DNA of 64,000 nucleotides from Macrostomum hystrix. Its lineage: Eukaryota; Platyhelminthes; Macrostomidae. The notes below the pieces were generated by a model. That model was not told the DNA's origin and made no database searches. It was given only the letters and a program-made list of their open reading frames with translations. The DNA is taken from NCBI GenBank assembly GCA_950097015.1, contig CATNEN010000007.1, positions 9,301,001-9,365,000 of the forward strand. The letters are read 5' to 3'. Position 1 is the stretch's first letter; every line of letters begins with the position of its first letter. A program made the translations under genes and the position numbers. Of the stretch, positions 56,190 to 64,000 are shown one piece after another.

Positions 56190-56562
56190 GAACTAAGGCT
56201 AATAAATAAATGGTCGATCAAAAAGCCGATTTGTAAACACAAAGCTACGTAACACAAAACTCGTAATCATTAGTCTCAGGCGTTAAGGAATTAATTTAGA
56301 GCAGCAGAATTGAGTGCCAATCGGAAGTTACCTAAGCATCCTGTTTGATGTCTACAAAAGAAGCAAATAGAAAAAGGTCGAAATCAGGAGAACTCGAGCA
56401 GCAATGCAAAAGAAGGCCAACAGTTTTCATTTCGCATAGCTGCAGAAACGCCAGCAGAAGCAGAAAGACAGCGCAAAGCCCATCGTAAGATTCAGTGATG
56501 TACACAATGACCCGAGCAGCCCTGTGACCTGAGATGAGCTTGACAGCCTGCGGACCACTCCC

Positions 56563-59500
56563 TTAGGAGAAGGCCACCCTCTGCTGCTGCTGCTGCTGCT
56601 GCTGCGGGTCAACAGCGGCAGCTCGGCCGGCCAGGCTGGCCAGGTAGGCTTCCACCCGGGCGCGGTCTTCCGGCGCCATCAAACCCACAGCGTGCACCAC
56701 CGTGTCCATGGCAACGCCAGGATTGTTGCCTAGCAACGAGTGCACCTGCCCTATCGCGTGATCACGTTGACACTGGGCGACAAGGCCGGCCAGGGCGCCG
56801 GACGATTGGCCGGATTCGAACTCGCACAGCTGGTCGGTTAGCCAATCAGCCACGGCTGCGTTGTCCGAGTCGTAATGGGCCGAGGCCGCCGTCGCCGACT
56901 GCGCGTCGAGGAACAGGCGACGCAGGGAGGACAGGCAAGCGGCGCGCGACTGGCCGGTTGGGGCCTGGAGCACTCGGAGGGCCCGCTCCTCTGCCAGGCG
57001 CCGGCGGAGGCGGTGATGAAAGAACCCGCGAGCGGAATCCCAGCGGATGATGGCCGAGATGCAGCCCTGGTGAATTTGTAGATTGCGTTGATACAGAAAT
57101 CATCGATCTTGATCGAGCTTTAGCTCAGTAGTCAAAGCTTTGAGAGGTCAGGAGTTCGACACCAAGCCCACTAATTAGGAAAACAGTAACTGCCTCCTTT
57201 AACAAAGCGGTCAGTTCCTTAAGTTCCTAAGTTAAATAGCATTAATTGTAGCAATAATTGCAGTATAGTGTTTGGATCCCAACGCAAAAATTTCCTCAAA
57301 CCCTGTGGTCGAATCGACCCGACACGAGTATAATTTCTCGACTCGATTAACAATCACCTTCTCCAGCATGCGGCCAGGCGTGTCGTGCAGGTCAGCAAAC
57401 CGGAGCGCCACCTGGGTGTAGGCCGGCAGCAGCTCCTTCTGCCTGGCTAGCAGGGCGCGCTCAGCCGCTCTGACAGCCTCGGCGTCGCCGCCTGAAGACA
57501 CTGTCTTAAGCAGCGCGACGCAGCGGTCGTCCAGCCGGTGCATCGTCTTGACCAGGTCCCGCTCCCTGTATCGAATCTCGATGGTGCCTTCGGGCTCCAG
57601 GACGCCACCGCGGCAGTCGGGCGCCGCGTACATCTCCATCATGTCTGGATTGATTGACGGGTCGATGACAACCCAGGCGCCGCCGCGCAGCTCGGCCTGG
57701 GGCGGAATGTACACCATCACGGGGCTCGGGTACTTGCACAGGGCGTCCACAATCATGGCGCCGAACTTCAGGATCTGCGGAGCGTTTGTCGGGGGGTGAA
57801 AAACCAGTCCAAACCTGCAGTCAGAGCCCTACAAACAGCTAAACAAGTCAATGCGAATTAGAACCCAGAGCCTGAGCAAGATGCCGCCTCACCTGGTCGT
57901 GCATGTCCTTCATGCCACCAGAGAAGCCTCTCCAGTTGGCGAACACCATCAGCGGGAGCCGCTCGCGACCGAAGTCGCGCATCGCTGCGGCAGTTTTAAA
58001 CGCGCTGTCCGGAAACCACACCTGGCCGGCCTGGGAGGTGGTCCGAGCGTCCGACTCCGGATTGGCCGGGTCAGCCGGCATCTGCACTTCCACTGCGCGA
58101 GTCTCCACCGCCACAGCGCCACAGGGGATGCCGCCAAGGCGGGCCCGGCCGCAGACCACGGTGGCGCCCCAGTGCTCGAGGATCTCGCTGAAGGAGCCTT
58201 CGTCAAAGAAGGCGCGCAGCATCAGGCGGGGATCGTACGGCAAGGGGCTGGGCTCGAATCCCACAGGCCGGTCCACGGGATCGGGCGGGTTGGCCACGTA
58301 GATGGGCAAGGCCGAGTCCACCGTGGCTGGAATGTAGGACAGCCACTTGAGCAGGGTGCGAACTCCGTCCAGGTCGCTGGAAACCACCTGGTGGCTGACA
58401 CCGTTGGTGCCCATTATCTGGGGACCGCCGAGCTGGTCGGAAGACGTGTACACCTGCACAGTAGGGTAGTGAATTATTAATGATGCGCGGCAATAAATGA
58501 TAGACATGCGGAATCCTGGGGATCAAGATAAACTCACCTCCCGGCCGAGCAGTTTATTAAGCGCCTGCGACCCGGTGAGGATAATGTGAGAATTGTCCCG
58601 CTGCACCACACGCTGGCCCAGCCGGACCACGTAGGCTCCGATGCCGATGGAGCGGCACGTGACGAGCGACATTGTCACCACTTCGTCGTAGGCGCGGGAC
58701 GTCTCGCCGGCGATGAGGCCGCTGCCACGCAGGTTCTCCACCCCGAGGCCGGCCTCCTTGCCATAGATATCCGAGAGGCGGTAGCGACTCTCGCCGGCCT
58801 CTTCAACTAGCTGGCAGGCCACGTAGGGTGACAGGCGCTTATAGTCCTCAGGAGTTAGGTACAAGTACCTGGCAAGAAAATTTGAGATGTGGCTGGTTGC
58901 TATGTAGATGCAGGCGCTAATTCAGGTAGTTGCTAAGCAGAAGTGGGTGGTTGCTTGGCGGATGTGAGTGGTTGTTCGGCGGATGTGGGTTGTTGCTTGG
59001 CGGATGTGGGTGGTTGCTTGGCGGATGTGGGTGGTTGTTTGGCGGATGTGGGTGGTTGTTCGGCGGATGTGGGTGGTTGCTTGTCGGATGTGAGTGGTTG
59101 TTCGGCGGATGTGGGTTGTTGCTTGACGGATGTGGGTGGTTGTTTGGCGGATGTGGGTGGTTGTTCGGCGGATGTGAGTGGTTGCTTGTCGGATGTGAGT
59201 GGTTGCTTGGCGGATGTGAGTGGTTGCTATGTAGATTCTAACAGTCAATAAACAAAGGCGATAGGTACGTAGATGAAACTCCGCTTACTTGACGCCAGCA
59301 TGAGGATCATTGGAGTCCTCCCAGGCCACGCGGAAATACCTTCGCACCTCCTCAGACAGGCCGATGCGGGCGCCGCTGTTGGCGGCCAGGTAGATCCGTG
59401 GCACCTTCAGCCGGCGGGCCAGCTCGGAGGCCCGGTGGTAGAGCTGGTCCTCCTTGACACCGAAGCTGCCCACCAGGTGGGTAATGTCATTGGCGATGAC

Positions 59501-62500
59501 AATGAAGCGGCGCCCCTCCGGATACTGCGGCGTCTTGGCGCGCATATCCCAGGCCACCATGCCGATGTCGTTGGAGCCGCGCGGCCGGTTCTGCTCGGCC
59601 AGCTGGCCGTCGGCTCCCAGGACCAGCTCGCGACACTGCAGCGTCTCCGGCGGGACTGGCAGCTTGGCTGACGTCCAGGACGACTGCAGAGACTGCAGAG
59701 TATAGGTATGGATTAGAATTAGGACATAAAAGTAGATTGGGCGTGGATTAAGGATTAATAATAATAATTGCAGGAGGGCTGCAGGCAAGGCACGTCATTT
59801 AGCCAGCACTAGACCAAAGTGACACTAGGCCAGCAGCCAGCGAAGAGTCAATTCTGCCCACTTCCTGAGCACACACGCACACATGTGCCCTTCACTGTGC
59901 CTCGGAGGTTGGCCCTTAAGGGCTGCGCCTCAAATGTGGCCTCGCCACGGAATTGAGGGACCTTGGAGCGAGAGGCAAACGCGTTCACAGCTCTGCCCCT
60001 TAGCCCCGTGGATTAAGGAAGGTTTTGGATGCGTTAGCTTACCTGCAGAAACAGGTCGGGAAAGTCGTACACATAGGTGGTGCCAAAGTTATTGGCCAGA
60101 GACCGCTTGACCTGCATGTGATCCTTGGTCTGGTAGGGCGTGCTGAGCGACATGTTCTGCAGGGGCCCCGGGCTGCTGGCCGACTCGTGCGTCGAGAAGA
60201 TGGTCTGGCCGGTCTTGGCGTCGGTGACCTCGTTGTAGACTTGGTAGGCCAGGCTGACCCCGGACTCGTTGGACAGCACAATGCGGATGGGGGTGCCGCG
60301 GCCGGTTGGCGACTCGCGCACGCTCAGTTTGATTTCAGCCTGCAGAATTCGCAGCTTCCAGAAGCGGTCGCCGTAGCGGTAGACCATTCGCAGCACGGTG
60401 TCCTCCAGCTGCTTCATGTCGGTCAGGGTGAGGGTGGGCACGAAGTTCATGAAGATGTGGTTGCAGTCGGTCCTCTGCGCGTCCGGGTTGGTGCCGAAGG
60501 CCAGCTCGATGGAGTCCAGGGCTTCCAGGATGACCCGCTCGGCCTCGTGCTTCAGATAGTCGAAGGAGGCCTCCTTGGTGACCAGGTCGGCATGCCGGAT
60601 GATGCAGCGGGCGAAGAAGCGGTAGTCGGTGACGGGGAAGGCACTGGCCACGGGCAGGGCCTTGGCCAGGTACAGGTGCATGCGATGGTTGGGCACGTCA
60701 AGCGTCTCCAGCTCGAAGTTGCGCAGCCGGCTGATCTCCAGCTGGAAGGCCAGCGCGGGCTCCAGGTGCCGGTAGACCACGTCTTCTTCGTAGCCGTCTC
60801 GGCAGCGGAATGTGAAGTACTTCGGGTAGTCCCGCTGCGGTTTCAGGGGAGAATTCAATTTCGTGCACTTTGCAGCTCTAATTAACGGCTTAAATTAATT
60901 GACAATTACCTGACTAGAGTACCTGCAAACCAGTTCTGTACATCAGTAGCTATTTGTCAGTGGAGCAGGGTCTACTTGTCAGTGGAGCAGGGCCTACTTG
61001 TCAGTGGAGCAGGGCCTACTTGTCAGTGGAGCAGGGCCTACTTGTCAGTGGAGCATGGCCTACTTGTCAGTGGAGCATGGCCTACTTGTCAGTGGAGCAT
61101 GGCCTACTTGCCAGTGGAGCAGGGTCTACTTGTCAGTGGAGCATGGCCTACTTGTCAGTGGAGCAGGGCCTACTTGTCAGTGGAGCATGGCCTATTTGTC
61201 AGTGGAGCAGGGCTTACATGTAGCACGCAGATAAACGTGACTCGCCGAATTCCTCGCTCCTTCATCAGGTCCGACTTAAACGCTATCGCCTTCTTGAGCT
61301 TGGCGCTGAGGTGATTGTCCAAACTGTGGCCGGACAGGCCCTCATAGTCTGCTGGCCACAGACGAATGGCCAGGTTGATGATGTGAATCGGCTCCTCCAG
61401 CGGGTTGTCCTGTTAGGGTGACGGCAGACGAACCGGTTCCATAGTTTGCTCATTACTCACAACAAATCAATAAATCAAAATAATATTAATCAAACGACTA
61501 AGGGCTTCCATCACCATAAAAGTAAGTTTCCCAGACAATTTACGCGCTAATTCTAATTCAAATATTCGAATGTTCAAATATTCCTGTAATTTTAATACAG
61601 GAATTTTCCACCACTCAACAGTCGAAGGTAATTTCCTGCAATTGACAAGTGATTTACCAAAAATCGTAAAGCTAATTTCTCAGAGCAATCCCCAAGACAA
61701 ATGGGTAGAATCCCAAATTCAACTGGTAACTTCGCCCACCGAATGTTAATTTCCCACACCTGACAGGTAACTTCCCACACCTGACAGGTAACTTCCCACA
61801 CCCAACAGTTAACTTCCCACAGCCGACAGGTAACTTCCCACAGTCGACAGGTAATTTCCAAGAACCGGCAGGTAATTTCCAAGAACCGACAAGTATTTTC
61901 CTAGTCTAAACAGGTAGCTTTCCAGACCCGACAGTTGATTTCAACTACTCAACAGGTAATGTCCGAGTACATAATTTGTACTTTAAAATTTGTAAACACA
62001 AAACTTACTGTTTCATATGGCGGCCCCTGGAAGGCGATGGGAGCGCTCTCCTGCGCGCCAGGATACGGGCTCTGCGGCGGGCTGATCTTGAACCGGTCCA
62101 ACACCTCGTCGAAGCTGTTCTCGAACTCCTGCAGCGAGGCGAAGGCGGTCATAGCACCCATGCGCTGGCAGGGCGGCGGGAACATGCACACGTCTAGCAG
62201 GGCGAGGTTCTCGCCGTAGGAGCTGGCGGTGGAGTAGGCCTGCAGGCTGGCAGCGGAGCCCATGCGCTTTAAGTGGCCGCCGTCAGCCAGAATCTGGTGC
62301 CGGGAGCCGGCCGATGGCGAGCGCCGATGACCGGCAGCGGCGGTGGAACCGAAAGCTGAATCCGAGCCACCGGGCACCTCCTGGGAATCCGTGAGCGATT
62401 CGCTGCTGTCGTTGGCCCGCTCCAGGGACGCGATGGAGAACCGCTTGGTTGGTGTCTTGTGCCTGTTAGGGCAGACATGAGGTCATAGACTATAATAGAC

Positions 62501-64000
62501 CATAGACTATGCGCCGATACTATGCACAACCCTCTGGCCCTGGTGGGGACCGACAGAAAGATTTGGGAAATGGACAGGTAGGGACCAACAGAAGGATTGG
62601 GGAAATGGACAGGTAGGGACCAACAGAAGGATTGGGGAAATGGACAGGTAGGGACCAACAGAAGGATTGGGGAAATGGACAGGTAGGGACCAACAGAAGG
62701 ATTGGGGAAATGGACAGGTAGGGATCAACAGAAGGATTTGGGAAATGGACAGGTAGGGATCAACAGAAGGATTGGGGAAGTGGACAGGTAGGGACCAACA
62801 GAAGGATTGGGGAAGTGGTCAGGCGGAGGCCGAGTGAAAGGTTTTCGCTATAAATGAGTTTTACTTCCTATTTTGACTATTTCTGTGGTTGTTGTCAGGA
62901 TTAAAAAGAGCTAAGACCTGGTCACGAGGTAAGTACACTGTACAACAAGGCAAAATAAAATTTCTCAAATACGTTAAAACTGAAACCTCAAACTAGGAGC
63001 ATTAAAAAAACATGCCACACAATATATAAGTGCTAAGAGTGAAATCACTGCACTGAAATGCATTAGCCCAGTTAGATTTGTCCGTGCTTTTGAGTCGAAT
63101 CGAGCGCAGAGCAAAGGCAAACAGGAGGGCATTAATATGGGACTTCATAATTTTATTTTTACACATCGAGGTCAGGTTAAAAGACGGGGCATTGTGAAGT
63201 ATATCAGTAAAATATGTTAAGTTTAGCTGAGATTTTGAACTTATTTTGAAATACGTACGAGTACTTTAGATTCGACAGGAAAGTCATTCTGAAAATTTAT
63301 GCATGGAACGTAAAAATTAGTCGTAATAAACTACCTAAAAGCTGCGCTAGTAGAGCGGAATGCAAAAGTACTTTGTTGTCCGGATTTAAGAATATCGATG
63401 CAGAAGTAACATCAGCGCGAGCGGTGCTAACTGGCTAAACTTCAAATAAGGTAAATTATGCCCGAGATTCTGACAAAACAATCTGACAACAAAACTGACT
63501 AGACTGCCGGCAAAGCTAACAAAACATGAGGAATACTTAAAGAGGCCCAAAAATTCGAAACGACAACCAGAAAGCTGACAAGACACCCTGGAAGCTGACA
63601 AGACACCCTGGAAGCTGACAAGACACCCTGGAAGCTGAAAAGACACCCTGGAAGCTGACAAGACACCCTGGAAGCTGACAAGACACCCTGGAAGCTGACA
63701 AGACACCCTGGAAGCTGACAAGACACCCTGGAAGCTGACAAGACACCCTGGAAGCTGACAAGACACCCTGGAAGCTGACAAGACACCCTGGAAGCTGACA
63801 AGACACCCTGGAAGCTGACAAGACACCCTGGAAGCTGGGAAGACACACTGTAAGACAAGACACGCAGGAAACTGACAAAAACAAAACGAAAGCACAGCAG
63901 AAGCAGGCTAAAGGCAGAGCAGCTTCTCACCGATTGGGATGCGAGGAAGGCAGCAGGAAGCGGAAATCCAGCACGAACTTGTTGCATGAGCGGAGCACCG
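56563..64000 (-). CDS. ACC: Acetyl-CoA carboxylase, C-terminal part (5' end outside window)
   Basis: This multidomain cytosolic enzyme makes malonyl-CoA for fatty-acid synthesis. Nine exons, in transcription order: >64000-63931, 62462-62009, 61409-61218, 60834-60043, 59692-59289, 58868-58538, 58453-57893, 57774-57358, 57066-56563. The joins are in phase and give about 1240 residues. The first block ([19 protein letters not shown]) is the central domain. [25 protein letters not shown] and [10 protein letters not shown] follow. The carboxyltransferase domain has [64 protein letters not shown] and [20 protein letters not shown]. The biotin-carboxylase and biotin-carrier domains should lie beyond 64000. 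Two oddities: about 15 residues after PYDPR-x-ML are missing compared with vertebrate enzymes, and the protein ends with eight Gln encoded by a CAG repeat. Four of the eight introns carry tandem repeats. Confidence 0.96.
56581..56604 (-). repeat. Coding (CAG)8 repeat in acetyl-CoA carboxylase
   Basis: Eight pure CTG units on the plus strand encode a Gln8 tract seven codons before the stop codon. Confidence 0.95.
57110..57190 (+). mobile_element. tRNA-derived SINE head in an ACC intron
   Basis: TTTAGCTCAGTAGTCAAAGC resembles box A and GTCAGGAGTTCGACACC resembles box B. The anticodon arm is deleted, so it is not a functional tRNA. Confidence 0.55.
58930..59235 (+). repeat. 21-bp minisatellite in an ACC intron
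   Basis: About 14 copies of a unit like GCGGATGTGGGTGGTTGCTTG. The length is a multiple of three, so spurious long frames cross it in several registers. Confidence 0.96.
59755..60012 (-). mobile_element. tRNA-derived SINE, family B, in an ACC intron
   Basis: On the minus strand the head is AGAGCTGTGAACGCGTTTGC. The body has GAGGCCACATTTGAGGCGCA and CCTCCGAGGCACAGTGAAG, and the element ends in CAGCCCTCCTGCAATTATTA. It matches the copy at 27412-27765 block by block and lies in the same orientation as the host gene. Confidence 0.85.
60951..61217 (+). repeat. 22-bp minisatellite reaching the splice donor of an ACC exon
   Basis: Twelve copies of GTCAGTGGAGCAGGGCCTAC plus TT. On the coding (minus) strand the last unit merges with the splice donor: GTAAGCCCTGCTCCACTGAC starts at the exon boundary, and the following units read AGTAGGCCCTGCTCCACTGA. 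Confidence 0.95.
61590..61960 (+). repeat. Degenerate 21-bp tandem repeat in an ACC intron
   Basis: Units resemble ACAGGTAACTTCCCACACCT, with the best copies at 61740-61850 and decayed ones on both sides. Each unit contains CAGGTAA, a donor-like string, but on the strand opposite to the gene. Confidence 0.85.
62555..62815 (+). repeat. 35-bp minisatellite in an ACC intron
   Basis: About seven to eight copies of a 35-base unit containing ACAGAAGGATTGGGGAAATG and GACAGGTAGGGACCA. Confidence 0.95.
63577..63838 (+). repeat. 20-bp minisatellite in an ACC intron
   Basis: About thirteen almost identical copies of AGCTGACAAGACACCCTGGA. The very low divergence suggests recent expansion. It shares its intron with the 35-bp array. 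Confidence 0.96.

Larger units (their letters stand above)
54924..56562. other. Intergenic between two convergent genes
   Basis: It holds the polyadenylation signals of both neighbours (55023 on plus, 56184 on minus) and a short SINE. Otherwise only short open frames are seen. Confidence 0.45.

Noticed and set aside
57110-57175. tRNA gene
   Set aside because: A and B boxes are only about 20 bases apart with the anticodon arm deleted; SINE relic.
58922-59251. Repeat proteins over the 21-bp array
   Set aside because: Lies within an ACC intron and the unit length is a multiple of three.
60954-61314. Repeat protein over the 22-bp array
   Set aside because: The apparent frames are by-products of the array inside an ACC intron and overlap an ACC exon antisense.
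63386-63987. Long minus-strand repeat ORFs
   Set aside because: They cover the 20-bp array in an ACC intron; residues simply repeat [15 protein letters not shown]-like units in all registers.

Overview
The window looks like nuclear DNA of a free-living lophotrochozoan invertebrate. A flatworm of the Macrostomum type is my best guess, but this is inferred from style and not proven. The evidence is GC-rich, Ala/Leu-rich exons in AT-rich surroundings, GT-AG introns mostly of 70-600 bases, animal gene families (anoctamin, DEG/ENaC, OATP, Mab-21, acetyl-CoA carboxylase), tRNA-derived SINEs and many minisatellites. At least two genes have no in-frame ATG in their first visible exon but begin in phase 0 right after a splice acceptor. 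That is expected where a trans-spliced leader supplies the start codon, as reported in flatworms.

Layout: 151-2277 (+) Mab-21/cGAS-like protein; 6267-6641 (-) LINE reverse-transcriptase relic; 7508-9229 (+) membrane-anchored JmjC-like protein; 10461-12234 (+) hydroxymethylbilane synthase (heme pathway); 13061-13960 25-bp minisatellite; 14400-15375 (-) dead mariner; 16089-20721 (-) nine-exon OATP/SLCO transporter; 21590-22290 mariner and LINE scraps; 23590-27186 (+) anoctamin; 28612-29212 purine minisatellite; 29418-29849 (-) small PPxY membrane protein; 30396-31383 (-) MTRES1-like mitochondrial S4 protein; 31.4-35.7 kb AT-rich spacer with a hAT MITE; 35798-36295 (+) small type II membrane protein with an M13-like motif; 38333-41205 (+) broken acid sphingomyelinase-like gene with a 44-bp array in an intron; 41.2-45.0 kb SINEs and unassigned DNA; 45021-49217 (+) DEG/ENaC channel subunit; 49.2-53.5 kb AT-rich spacer with a hAT MITE and a Helitron helicase tail; 53558-54923 (+) catalytically degenerate mitochondrial seryl-tRNA synthetase-like protein; 56563->64000 (-) C-terminal part of acetyl-CoA carboxylase.

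The genes are independent transcription units, not an operon. Two (MTRES1-like and SerRS-like) probably act in mitochondrial gene expression. Heme synthesis and fatty-acid synthesis are represented by one enzyme each, and OATP, anoctamin and DEG/ENaC are membrane transport or channel proteins.

The most interesting items are the SerRS-like pseudoenzyme, the two mitochondrial genes that seem to need a leader-donated AUG, an intronic minisatellite that begins at the splice donor of an acetyl-CoA carboxylase exon, altered gating and filter motifs in the DEG/ENaC subunit, and two SINE families seen in several copies. Exon joins were deduced by eye from splice consensus, reading phase and remembered family conservation; no database or alignment was run.
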